A stretch of 64,000 nt of DNA from JAGVSZ01 sp035456405 (GTDB lineage: Bacteria > Pseudomonadota > Gammaproteobacteria > Burkholderiales > SG8-39): assembly GCA_035456405.1 (NCBI GenBank), contig DATIDG010000021.1, positions 1-64,000 on the forward strand, written 5' to 3'. Each line of letters starts with the position of its first letter. Position 1 is the stretch's first letter. The position numbers and the translations under genes were made by a program. Below, piece after piece: positions 43,015 through 51,566 of this stretch. The notes beneath the pieces are model-generated. The model was not told the DNA's origin. It did not search any database and saw only the letters and a list, made by a program, of their open reading frames with translations.

Positions 43015-43911
43015 ATGACAGAGCGACCCCTCTCTCGGGGCACAACAGCAGGAATGGCAGCCAGTTCCGAGCGGCCGATCTCGGCCCGCGCTGAGGCCGG
43101 CTTCACCTTGTTGGAGCTCGTGATCGTTCTCGTCGCGGTGGTGCTGGTACTCGGGAGCGTTCTCGTCGGGACGGCGATCGCATCGCAGGCGCGGCTCCGC
43201 ACCCTCGTCACCGATCACGCGGGAGGGGCCGCGGCGATTCGGATGTATCAGGATCGCTACGCGGCGCTTCCCGGCGACGATCCGCGCGCCGCCGGGCGTT
43301 GGGCGAACGCAAGGAATGGCACGGGCGACGGCATCATCAGCGGCCGGTACGACGACATTCCGCCCGCCGATCCCGCCACCATGAGTGTCGATGCCACGAC
43401 GGGGGAGACGCGTCTATTCTGGTGGCACCTGCGCCTGGCCGGCCTCATTCCTGGGGCGACTTCGGGGCAGGGCGCCATAACAGCGCCCACGAACTCGACC
43501 GTCGGCCGGGTCGGCGTGGAGGCCGGATACATGGGTTTCACCGGCCTCGTGATGTGGATTGATGGAGTCCCCGAGCGGCTTGCGTCAGGGCTTGAGCGAC
43601 AACTGGACGATGAGCGCGCGGATTCGGGAACTGTGCGCGCACTCTCCCGTGCGCCGGATGACTCAGCCGCGCCCGTAGCGAACGGCCGGTATCATGAAAC
43701 CGGCACGAACGTGTGCGTAATGTGTATGAGTCTCGACGGCTCAGTGAGTGCTGTCGCGACAGAAACCGAGGATGGGAAGAGCAACCGCCGCAGGAACGGC
43801 CACGGTAACGGGAACGGCAGCGGAAACGGTAACGGTAACGGCAACGCAAACGGGAACGGCAACGGGAACGGGAACGGAACGAAGCGGGAACTGACCAAAC
43901 GGTCGGCCTGA
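43015..43911 (+). CDS. Pseudopilin-like protein with Gly-Asn repeat tail
   Basis: 298 residues from ATG at 43015, or 285 from ATG at 43054, which gives a more normal 16-residue leader before GFTLLELVIVLVAVVLVLGS. Mature residue 5 is Glu, as in prepilins. The motif YQDRYAALPGDD is shared with the divergent neighbour (YQDRYKAAPGDD), as is a later LERQLDDER/DTQLDDQR segment, so the two are paralogues. The C-terminus (about 262-290) is a run of Gly-Asn dipeptides ending KRELTKRSA. The tail is absent from the neighbour and is coded by a hexanucleotide repeat. No assembly genes are close. Confidence 0.83.
   Translation: MTERPLSRGTTAGMAASSERPISARAEAGFTLLELVIVLVAVVLVLGSVLVGTAIASQARLRTLVTDHAGGAAAIRMYQDRYAALPGDDPRAAGRWANARNGTGDGIISGRYDDIPPADPATMSVDATTGETRLFWWHLRLAGLIPGATSGQGAITAPTNSTVGRVGVEAGYMGFTGLVMWIDGVPERLASGLERQLDDERADSGTVRALSRAPDDSAAPVANGRYHETGTNVCVMCMSLDGSVSAVATETEDGKSNRRRNGHGNGNGSGNGNGNGNANGNGNGNGNGTKRELTKRSA
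43801..43881 (+). repeat. GGNAAC hexanucleotide repeat coding for (Gly-Asn)n
   Basis: About 13 imperfect copies of a GGNAAC unit encode the Gly-Asn tail of the pseudopilin. The third base varies (T, G, C, A), so slippage is damped by synonymous changes. Gain or loss of units keeps the frame and would change tail length. Confidence 0.85.
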
Positions 43912-44378
43912 TTCGCGACGAACCCGCGTCGCCTATCGGCTTCGCATCCTTCCAGCCGTTCCGATGCCGATGCTTTCACGTTTAACGAACCGGCAAGCGG
44001 TCTACCGCTTCGCGAGGGCCGAGCACGCTCGATAGGCAGAGCCATGCCCGCTCTCGCTGGCGGACCAGGCCGTTAGCGCCCAAATCGATGCCAGAGCGCT
44101 GGCAATGAGCCCCGAGAGGTGCTTGCCGTCCGACAGAGTGCCGGCAAGTCCGTATATGCGAGGCAGGCCCCAAACCTATGCCAATGACATTATTGACAAC
44201 GTCATAGACGCTCCGAGGGACGAGACTGTGCGAAATTTGCCGTACCTATCACACCGGTTCACCTTGTCGTAACGACATATGACAGTCTGCCGATCCCAGT
44301 CCTGTAGCGTCCAGCTCGTCGAGACCCGCGATGGCCGTACGATGGTCGCGGTCGAAAATCCAGTGTAGGAAGAGCGCA
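43912..44378. other. 467-bp intergenic region with an inverted repeat, no supported gene
   Basis: Frames here are short and biased. At 44184-44205 ATGACATT and AACGTCAT form a 7-of-8 inverted repeat around ATTGAC in locally AT-rich DNA. This could be an operator or promoter element for the response-regulator gene that starts at 44379. Confidence 0.4.
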
Positions 44379-45068
44379 ATGTCCGCTGCCAACGACGGAC
44401 CCATCCGCGTTCTGCTGATCGATGACCACCGAACCGTGCTGTGGGGGCTCGAAAAGCTGATCGACAGCGCGAGGCCGCGCATGCAGGTCGTCGGCACCGC
44501 ATCCAATTCTGACGATGGGCTTACTGCCGCCGCGGCGCACCGGCCCGACGTGGTGCTGCTCGATCTCGACCTGGGCGGCGCCAGCGGCCTCGATCTGTTG
44601 CCGGATCTGCTGGAACACTGTGGCGCCAAGGTGCTGATCCTCACCGGCACGCGCGACCCGGAGGTCCGTGAGCGCGCCGTCCTTCAGGGCGCGAGCGGCA
44701 TGGTACACAAGGCCGATCGCGCGGAACTGATCCTGACCGCGATCGAGCGCGTCGCCTGCGGCGAGATCTGGCTTGATCGGGCAACGACGGCAAAGCTGCT
44801 CGCGGATCTGACCGGCACCGCCAAGGCCAAGCAGGAGGACCCCGAGGACGCCGCCATCGCCACCCTCACGCGCAAGGAGCGCGACATCGTCGTCGCGGTC
44901 GTGCAGCACAGGGGGGCGCCGATCAAGGTGATTGCCGACACCCTTTGCCTCAGCAGCCGTACGGTTCGCAACCACCTCGCCTCGATCTACTGCAAGCTCG
45001 ATGTGCACAGCCGGCTCGATCTGTTCATGTACGCCAAAGAGCGCGGGCTGGACCGTCACGCGGCTTGA
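44379..45068 (+). CDS. NarL/FixJ-family response regulator (orphan)
   Basis: 229 residues from ATG at 44379, with AGGAAGAG as ribosome-binding site. The receiver domain (about 8-125) has the acidic pair IDDH, phospho-acceptor D62 in VVLLDLDLGG, Thr in ILTGTRD and Lys in GMVHKAD. The C-terminal LuxR-type HTH (about 160-220) reads LTRKERDIVVAVVQHRGAPIK and SSRTVRNHLASIYCKLDVHSR. No sensor kinase gene is next to it. The output promoter is unknown; the nearby GGDEF-EAL and pseudopilin genes are possible targets. Confidence 0.92.
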   Translation: MSAANDGPIRVLLIDDHRTVLWGLEKLIDSARPRMQVVGTASNSDDGLTAAAAHRPDVVLLDLDLGGASGLDLLPDLLEHCGAKVLILTGTRDPEVRERAVLQGASGMVHKADRAELILTAIERVACGEIWLDRATTAKLLADLTGTAKAKQEDPEDAAIATLTRKERDIVVAVVQHRGAPIKVIADTLCLSSRTVRNHLASIYCKLDVHSRLDLFMYAKERGLDRHAA

Positions 45069-45626
45069 GGAACTTCGGTCCGTTCCAGGTTCGGATCAAC
45101 GCGGACGCATCCGTCCTAACGCGGTGCTGCGCCGGGCCAAGCACACGCTCGAGGACGTGGCCAAGCTCGCCGATTTGTCGACGGTTCTTCTCGGAATCCT
45201 TTCTGCCGACTTTCCTAGATCGAAACCCTAAGCATAGGCCGCCAAAACGAATCATCTGGGTCATGCGAAAGCGGTGACACCCTTCAGCGCGTTGAACCCA
45301 TCGAGCGGAGCCGCGGCGATCCGCTCCATAAGTGCCTTGCAAACTTCCCTCGCACCAGCATCGTCAGCGCTTCGTCTCTAGGAATCCGTCTCCGAGTGAA
45401 CACCATCTCGCGCCCGGCGCATGAAATGGATTGAATATTCAAGGCGCCTGTCGTGCTCCCCAGGACAGCGCGCTTTGATCAAGCGCTTGGCCCCAGCTTA
45501 AGAGAAGCTAAGCCGGCGTCCGTTGCGACAGTTTGGCACACCACACCACCGTGAACTTTTTCACAGGCTCGATGGGTGCGCTCTTTGCTTACCCATTACC
45601 CCGCAAGGTTACGACGCGGGGAGCGC
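45069..45626. other. 558-bp region without a supported gene; contains a short relic
   Basis: No frame shows protein-like composition throughout. At 45350-45375 the bases match 41822-41847 at 22 of 26 positions; both read DEALTML on the minus strand, so this may be a fragment of a relative of the small gene at 41688-41945. The stretch near 45420-45520 is AT-richer and may contain the promoter of the lipoprotein gene. Confidence 0.4.
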
Positions 45627-46118
45627 ATGGGAACGTCTTCAATCGCACGGTGCCTAGCCGCACTTACCGCGGTGCTTGTCGTGGCGCTGTCGGGATGTAC
45701 ACACTGGTCGGCGGCGTTCAACGCGCCTTGGATCGATTCCAAGCAGGAAGTCGCCGCCGTCACCGAACAGTGGGCCACGGCGTTCAGCAAAGGCGATCTC
45801 GACGCGCTGACAAGCATGTATAGCCAGGACGCGGTCATTTGGGGGATTGCGTCGTCGAGAATGCGAAAGGACCCAAGCGCGATTCGCGGGTATTACGCGC
45901 GGCTCCTGAAGACTTTTCCGGGAACTCGAGTCACGGTCCGTGAGATGAACATTCGCGTGTATGGGGATTCGGCAGTGAATTCGGGTCTATTGACGATCCA
46001 CCGCGTCTCGCACGACGCCGGCTCAAACGCAACACCGACGCGCTTCTCGATGGTGTACGTGAGACGCACCGGAAAGTGGCTGATCGTTGATCACCATTCA
46101 TCAGTGGTCGCGTTCTAG
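45627..46118 (+). CDS. SnoaL/DUF4440-like lipoprotein
   Basis: 163 residues from ATG at 45627. A lipoprotein signal peptide ends with LSGC (Cys24). The mature domain fits a DUF4440/SnoaL-type NTF2 fold: VAAVTEQWATAFSKGDLDALTSMYSQDAVIWG at its N-terminus and RFSMVYVRRTGKWLIVDHHSS at the C-terminus. It is likely anchored in the envelope. Role unknown; it precedes the GGDEF-EAL gene by 82 nt and may be co-transcribed. Confidence 0.82.
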   Translation: MGTSSIARCLAALTAVLVVALSGCTHWSAAFNAPWIDSKQEVAAVTEQWATAFSKGDLDALTSMYSQDAVIWGIASSRMRKDPSAIRGYYARLLKTFPGTRVTVREMNIRVYGDSAVNSGLLTIHRVSHDAGSNATPTRFSMVYVRRTGKWLIVDHHSSVVAF

Positions 46119-46200
46119 GCGATTCCGCTCCTAAGAGCGCTACGCCGACGCGCTTGCCAGCATCTAGCAGTGCAATGAAAGCCTCCTAATAGGGTAACTC

Positions 46201-48567
46201 ATGCACTTTAGAAGCCTTCAAGCGCGCATCGTGATGGTGTTTCTGGGTCTGCTCCTCGCGATTCAGGTTGCCGGGTACGGTGTCATCCACCGCGCTATTG
46301 GCACCAATGCACTGCTTCACGCGCAGGATCAGCTCGCCATCGGAGAGCGGGTGTTCAAGCGGCTTCTCACTCAAAACGGCCAGCGATTAGAGCAAGCAGC
46401 ACAGACCGTCGCAAACGACTTTGCGTTGCGGGAAGCCCTCGGGACGAAGGACCAGGCGTCAGTCGCAACGCTAATTCGTCGGCATGCCGACCGGGCAAGG
46501 GGCGACCTCGTGATGCTCGTAGGGCTTGACGGTCGTGTGCTCGGCGACCACGCGTCATGGCGCTGGGCGCCGGAAGCCGTGACGCGGCATGTCCTCGAGG
46601 CGAAGACTGGAGCGCGTGCGCCGGCCATCGGCATACTCGGCGATCAGGTCTATCAGTTCGTGGCCATGCCGGTGCGTCCGACCGCGCCGATGGGTTGGAT
46701 AGTGCTCGGATCGATGCTTGACGACAACTTTGCCAGGGACCTCGCTGAACTTACGAACCTCGACGTTTCCATTGTTCGCGCCGAGGCGCGAAACGCTTCG
46801 CGCATAGTCGCGTCCACACTATCGACCGAGAGACGCCAAACGCTGGTTTCGGTGGTGCAAGTCTCGCCAGGCAGCCCTAGCGGGGAGCGGCTGCTCAGCG
46901 ACCCAGAGTCCCAGAGATTGTGGGTGCCACTCGACAGCCGCGAAGGGCCGAGCATTGCGGCGATTCTAGAGCGGCCGTTTGCCGAGGCGACTGCGCCGTT
47001 CGCGCCTCTCCAATTTGTGCTTCTCGTCTTAACCGCCATCGGCCTCGCAATGTCAGCGCTCGGAAGCATGGTCATGGCACGCCGTATAACGGGCCCGCTT
47101 CGCTCGCTGGTTGACGTTGCCCGAAACATCGAGCAGGGAGACTACCGGCAGCGTGTGGTCGTGGACACGAACGACGAGATCGGAGATCTGGCGTGCGCGT
47201 TTAACCATATGTGCCAGGGGATCGCGGCGAGGGAACAGCGGATCAGCCAGCTCGCGTATACAGACGCGCTCACTGATTTGCCGAACCGCGCGCTGTTCAA
47301 TGATCGCATCAATCAGGCCGTGGTCGCCGCGGAACGAAGCCGCGGCCGCCTGGCGATCGTGATTCTCGACTTGGACCGGTTCAAGTTTGTCAACGACACA
47401 CTTGGTCATCATATGGGCGACATGCTGCTCCGCGAAGTCGCCGATCGCTTGCATCGCACGCTGCAACGCCGAAGCGACACGATCGCCCGCCTCGGCGGGG
47501 ACGAGTTCGCCGTGTTGCTGCCCACCGAGGGGCTGGACGATGCGAAGCACGTTGCCCGTCGGATTTTGGAACTGCTCTCCGAGCCTTTGACGATCGAGGG
47601 ACATATCGTCGATGTCGGGGCGAGTATCGGCATCGCTGTATTTCCGGAGCACGGTTCGGACGCGGATACCTTAATGCGTCACGCCGATGTGGCGATGTAC
47701 TCGGCGAAGCGTGCGAGGAGCGGGTTCGAAGTGTACGACCGTCGATACGATCAAAACACGCCGGCGCACCTTTCACTGCTCGGGGAACTCCGCCAGGCCC
47801 TGGAGCACGATCAGCTGACGGTCCTTTATCAGCCAAAAATGGACCTCGCGGGCAACGGAACTCACGCCGTGGAGGCGCTATTGCGCTGGGAGCATCCCCG
47901 GCGCGGAATCGTATCGCCGGACGGCTTCATTCCATTTGCGGAACAGACGGGGTACATCAAAGCCATCACCCGATACGTACTCAATAGAGTATTCAGGCAG
48001 TGCGTCGCATGGCGCGCCCGCGGGCGAGACATTAAGGTCTCTGTCAATATTTCGGCCCGCGACCTGCACAACCCTGACTTTCCTCGCAGCATTTCCGAAT
48101 TGGCCGATTTGCACGGCGCAAAGCTCGAGTGGCTTTGCCTCGAGATTACCGAGAGCGCCGTCATGGAGGACCCCACGTACGCGTTGGAGATCCTTCGACG
48201 GCTCGATGCAATGGGAATCGAACTGTCGATCGACGATTTCGGTACCGGGTACTCATCGCTCGCTTATCTCAAGCGGCTACCCGTCGACGAACTCAAGATA
48301 GACCGATCCTTCGTGAAGGGCCTTAGCGTGGACACCGACGATGCCGCGATCGTGCGCGCGACGATCGATCTTGCACATCACCTCGGACTCAAGGTAACGG
48401 CGGAAGGAGTGGAGAACGGCGGCGTCCTCAAAACACTGCGCCAGTTGAAGTGCGACTCAGCGCAGGGCTATTACGTCAGTCCGCCGATTCCCGCGCAGGA
48501 ACTGGAGCGCTGGATGGAAGAGGAGAGCGCCGTTGGCGGACGCAAGGCGATGCTGGTCGTTCGGTAG
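46201..48567 (+). CDS. Membrane GGDEF-EAL protein (cyclic-di-GMP synthase/phosphodiesterase)
   Basis: 788 residues. TM1 lies at about 10-28 and TM2 at about 268-293; between them is a periplasmic sensor of about 235 residues with a Cache-like LVMLVGLDGRVLGDHASW. A HAMP domain follows (293-345). The GGDEF domain (about 350-515) has intact RLGGDEF (432-436) and the DLDRFKFVND metal site. The EAL domain (about 530-775) has EALLRWEHP, NISARDL, DDFGTGYSSL and KVTAEGVE, so it appears active. No RxxD I-site is evident before GGDEF. It likely responds to a periplasmic signal. Confidence 0.93.
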   Translation: MHFRSLQARIVMVFLGLLLAIQVAGYGVIHRAIGTNALLHAQDQLAIGERVFKRLLTQNGQRLEQAAQTVANDFALREALGTKDQASVATLIRRHADRARGDLVMLVGLDGRVLGDHASWRWAPEAVTRHVLEAKTGARAPAIGILGDQVYQFVAMPVRPTAPMGWIVLGSMLDDNFARDLAELTNLDVSIVRAEARNASRIVASTLSTERRQTLVSVVQVSPGSPSGERLLSDPESQRLWVPLDSREGPSIAAILERPFAEATAPFAPLQFVLLVLTAIGLAMSALGSMVMARRITGPLRSLVDVARNIEQGDYRQRVVVDTNDEIGDLACAFNHMCQGIAAREQRISQLAYTDALTDLPNRALFNDRINQAVVAAERSRGRLAIVILDLDRFKFVNDTLGHHMGDMLLREVADRLHRTLQRRSDTIARLGGDEFAVLLPTEGLDDAKHVARRILELLSEPLTIEGHIVDVGASIGIAVFPEHGSDADTLMRHADVAMYSAKRARSGFEVYDRRYDQNTPAHLSLLGELRQALEHDQLTVLYQPKMDLAGNGTHAVEALLRWEHPRRGIVSPDGFIPFAEQTGYIKAITRYVLNRVFRQCVAWRARGRDIKVSVNISARDLHNPDFPRSISELADLHGAKLEWLCLEITESAVMEDPTYALEILRRLDAMGIELSIDDFGTGYSSLAYLKRLPVDELKIDRSFVKGLSVDTDDAAIVRATIDLAHHLGLKVTAEGVENGGVLKTLRQLKCDSAQGYYVSPPIPAQELERWMEEESAVGGRKAMLVVR

Positions 48568-48648
48568 ACGGGTTGAGTCCTGAACCGGACTCACGTTCGT
48601 CGAGGGCGCGTACGTTGGAAACATCCCTCGTGGAGCTTGCCGACGAGG

Positions 48649-48954
48649 TCACAGGTGTGTACCAGGAGGACGAGGCCACACGACTATGCCGAAGCGGTGC
48701 GCGGGCTCGTAACGCCTGTACCACCACGCTAGTCCGACGCTGATCTGCGCTAGGCCCAACTCGAGCGTTTTCCCGCAGCGCGGGCAGTCCAGTGGCTGGC
48801 GCGAACGCTCGCCGTACGCCTGTCCCTTTTCCGGCGCGTTGATCCCCGACAGGCGGATCTTGTGCTGCTTCTTGTCGGAGTCGAGCACCGTGATCGTGTC
48901 GCCGTCGCTGATGCCCACGACGCGCCCGGCAATGATCTAGGACTCGCCGGCGAA
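48649..48954 (-). pseudogene. Broken thermonuclease-like (SNase) gene
   Basis: On the minus strand VVGISDGDTITVLDSD and IRLSGINAPEKGQAYGERSRQ match the N-terminal half of SNase-fold nucleases (Asp and Arg of the active site). The original N-terminus is cut by TAG at 48937-48939 (FAGES-stop-IIAG). After GERSRQ the central strands are missing, and a C-terminal piece resumes with GLAQISVGLAWWYRRYEPA. The gene has therefore lost its start and middle, probably by deletion. Confidence 0.75.
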
Positions 48955-49141
48955 GGCCGTTAGCGATTACGCCAAATATCTAGCGGCGATTCATCGCGCA
49001 GGCGCGAAGAAGAAGGCGCTCCCCGCAGAGGACGCAGAAAAAGGCGAACTACGAACCGAGCTACGATTTCAACATAAATGCGGAGAGAAAAATGCCATGG
49101 CCAAATTGCTATCGTGACGCACAGAGGAGAACTCGACCACG

Positions 49142-49535
49142 GTCGACCTGCTGGTGATGCAGGCTGCGATGGTCCCGTATCGCCGGGCGAGTCACCCGAG
49201 GACTGGTGGTCGAATACCGGCCACGCCGAGGCCAGGCGTGAGTAGGACCGCTGCACCGGCCGTCCGCCGGATGCGCCCTTCGACGTAATGACCACCTTCT
49301 TCCACGATGTCCCGCGCGAGGTGGTCTCCGCGGCGTTCAGAAGCCGTGGCCGCTGCGCGCATGGCCCACCGTGCCCACCCGCTTTCTCCTGTGTCGCCAC
49401 GATCGCTTCTTCCCGGCCGAGTTCATGCGCCGTGTCGTGAAGGAGCGGGTGGGTATCACCCCCGATGAAATGGATGGGGGGCACCTCTTGCCTTGGCGCA
49501 TCCGCGCGAGCTAGTCGCCCGCCTCGATATGAAAC
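49142..49535 (+). pseudogene. Broken alpha/beta-hydrolase gene
   Basis: In order on the plus strand, in shifting frames: VDLLVMQAAMVP; GESPEDWWSNTGHAEARRE with TAG at 49243-49245; APFDVMTTFFHDVPREVVSAAF; WPLRAWPTVPTRFLLCRHDR, FFPAEFMRRV and GITPDEMDGGH with the catalytic His; then LALAHPRELVARLD after another shift. This is the C-terminal half of an alpha/beta-hydrolase of the salicylate/pheophorbidase-esterase-like group. The nucleophile half is missing. Its end overlaps the stop of the minus-strand fragment at 49511. Confidence 0.7.
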
Positions 49536-49711
49536 GGCTGGGTGGGATACGGCTCGCCACTCCCTTCGAACCCCTCCAGCATCGGCTTCCGCATCGCGAC
49601 CTCCCGCTCCGCCTGCCAGTGCGGCAGCTCGAAGATCGGGCGGCCTTCGAACGGGGCGTTGACATAGAGCATCGTGTCGCGCACCCAACCGACGAGCGGC
49701 AGATCGTGCGC
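49511..49711 (-). pseudogene. 3' fragment of a gene at the end of the giant-protein operon
   Basis: The minus frame ending at 49511 has good coding character: VGWVRDTMLYVNAPFEGRP, IFELPHWQAEREVAMRKPML and EPYPTQPFHIEAGD-stop. It follows the 591-aa gene by about 70 nt but has no usable start in frame. It is either a truncated last gene or a frameshifted short gene. Family not recognised. Confidence 0.45.
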
Positions 49712-49778
49712 GCGGATGCAGGGATGAGCTGCTGACCGGCGGGTGCGCGGGTCGACCCGGCTGCCGACCCTTCGCGCG

Positions 49779-51554
49779 TCAGCCGCCGCGTCCGGGCAAC
49801 GCGCCTTCGACCTGATCGAAGGCGAGACCGCTCGCGCCCTGGCCGCGGCCGGTCGTCGTGCGCCGACCGACCCAGAGCTGGATCGCAGCGCCCTGCCAGC
49901 GCGCGCGCTGGAAGCCGCGCGTCACGTGGCGCCCGGCGCGCGGCACTTCCTCCTCGAACACGTAATACGGCGCCGGGACCGCGAGCACGCGGCCACGGAT
50001 CGGTCGCCCGGTCGTCGGATCGGGGCCGCCTCCCGGCAGCTGTGCGCGCTGCAGGCGAACCGCGCGCGTGCTCCCGGGTAGGTGCACCGGGATGAACGGC
50101 CGCCAGTTGTAGGGCACATCGGTGCCGAGCACGTAGCGCACCTTCACGCCCTCGGGCAGCGGCAGCGGCGTCTCGGGCGGCGGCGCGCTCGCGCGGGCGG
50201 TGGCGTACCCGTCGACGCCGATCCCGGAGGCGGCAGGGATCGTCGACTCGACCGCCCACACCAGATTGGCCATCTCATCGCGCAGCCAGGCGACCCTCTC
50301 GACCGGCGCGGCCTCGAGCATCGCGCCGACCGCGGGCGGCAGCCATAGCTGCGGCTCGACGACATCGACGGCGGCGCGGGTGGTGAGCGCGAACAGACTC
50401 CAGCGCTGCCAGTCCTCGTCGCGACCCCGCCCGGCGGCGCGGATCAGCAGCCGCTCGCCGAAGGTGTCGGTGACGATCAGGCCGCCGATCGTGGTCAGCG
50501 AGCCGATCTCGACCTCTTGCGGCACGACGCACCAATCATTGCCGAACGCCAGCGCGAACTCGGTCAGCAGCAAGGTGGCGATGTCGGTGGTGTGGGCGTC
50601 GATGTCGGCGAAGCTGACCTTGCGGTCTTCCATCTCCCAGTAGCGCGGTGCCGGCATGCCCGAGAACGAGACCGGCGCCGGCAGGAAGGACAGCACCTCC
50701 TCGATCGGCGGCGGCGTCTCCCCGTTGCCGATGTCGAGGCCGGCGCCCTCGCGATGGTCAAGATCGAAGTCGAACCAGTCGAGGCGGCCATCGCGGTACG
50801 CGTCGGCGACCAGCACGCTCTCCCGCGTCGCGCAGGCGAAGTCGTATTCGAGCCGCGATGGGTTCCACGCCTCGCTGGCGCCCGCGGCCGGCACGGCGTA
50901 GAGCGCCGCGAACCAGTCGACCAGCGCGCGCCCGGCGGCCTTGAGCGCCTCGCGCGTCACCGCCGGCAGGGTCGTGAGCGTGTCGACCCAGCCGTCATGC
51001 GCGCCGCTGCCGATCGCCTCGAGCAGCTGCCGACCATCGAGCAGATGCGCGAGCGCGAGCGGCAGCATCGACCGGCTCGCGTCGTCGGCGGCGTAGCCGT
51101 CGATCGCGCCGGCGGCGAGGGCGAAGCGGTCGCGATAGGCGGCGCGGATCGCCGCCTGGTCGGCGAGGCCGGCGGTCAGGCGCGCGAAGGCCTGGGTGAT
51201 CTGGCGATGGGTGACGAGGTCGAAGGCGACCGGCTCGCGCTCGACGATGGTCTCGAGCGGAACGCTGCCGTCATAGCTGCGCACCGGTCCCTCGCGCAGC
51301 CGGAAGCGGTCGATGCGCTCGCGACGCGTCAGCAGCCGCGCCTCGACCGGCGAGCCGGCGTCCTCGCCGTCGAGTTCTCCGAACTGCCATTGGCGAGTCA
51401 AGAGCCATAGCGGATCGCGCACCTCGGCGCGCAGGCTGCGCGAGAACTCGGGCACGCGCGGCCGGCCCTCGAGCCGGTTCCAGCCCTTGATCGTCGGCAG
51501 GAAGAACGGCTGCTCGAGCAGCAGCGGCAGGATCTTGGCGGTATCGAGCGGCAT
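49779..51554 (-). CDS. Uncharacterised 591-aa protein of the giant-protein operon
   Basis: The protein begins MPLDTAKILPLLLEQPFFLP. An early motif DPLWLLTRQWQFGELDGEDAGSPVEA looks family-defining. The middle has PAPRYWEMEDRKVSFADID, LLLTEFALAFGNDWCVVPQE and IVTDTFGERLLIRA; later WLRDEMANLVWAVEST and VPYNWRPFIPVHL. The C-terminus has GRGQGASGLAFD. There is no signal peptide, membrane helix or coiled coil. The motifs resemble a widespread uncharacterised family, but I know no function. It starts 12 nt after the 1640-aa gene, so the two are coupled. Confidence 0.85.
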   Translation of the reverse strand: MPLDTAKILPLLLEQPFFLPTIKGWNRLEGRPRVPEFSRSLRAEVRDPLWLLTRQWQFGELDGEDAGSPVEARLLTRRERIDRFRLREGPVRSYDGSVPLETIVEREPVAFDLVTHRQITQAFARLTAGLADQAAIRAAYRDRFALAAGAIDGYAADDASRSMLPLALAHLLDGRQLLEAIGSGAHDGWVDTLTTLPAVTREALKAAGRALVDWFAALYAVPAAGASEAWNPSRLEYDFACATRESVLVADAYRDGRLDWFDFDLDHREGAGLDIGNGETPPPIEEVLSFLPAPVSFSGMPAPRYWEMEDRKVSFADIDAHTTDIATLLLTEFALAFGNDWCVVPQEVEIGSLTTIGGLIVTDTFGERLLIRAAGRGRDEDWQRWSLFALTTRAAVDVVEPQLWLPPAVGAMLEAAPVERVAWLRDEMANLVWAVESTIPAASGIGVDGYATARASAPPPETPLPLPEGVKVRYVLGTDVPYNWRPFIPVHLPGSTRAVRLQRAQLPGGGPDPTTGRPIRGRVLAVPAPYYVFEEEVPRAGRHVTRGFQRARWQGAAIQLWVGRRTTTGRGQGASGLAFDQVEGALPGRGG

Positions 51555-51566
51555 CGCGGTCTTGCC

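Noticed and set aside
43801..43881. CRISPR-like repeat array
   Set aside because: The units are six bases, in frame and without spacers; they are a coding repeat. No CRISPR array was seen in the window.
45025..45342. Minus-strand frame of about 105 codons downstream of the response regulator
   Set aside because: Arg-rich, partly antisense to the regulator gene, no start support; only the short DEALTML fragment beyond it looks like a relic.
48960..49688. Minus-strand frame of about 240 codons across the hydrolase remnant
   Set aside because: It is antisense to the plus-strand hydrolase pieces and out of frame with the coding-like end at 49511.
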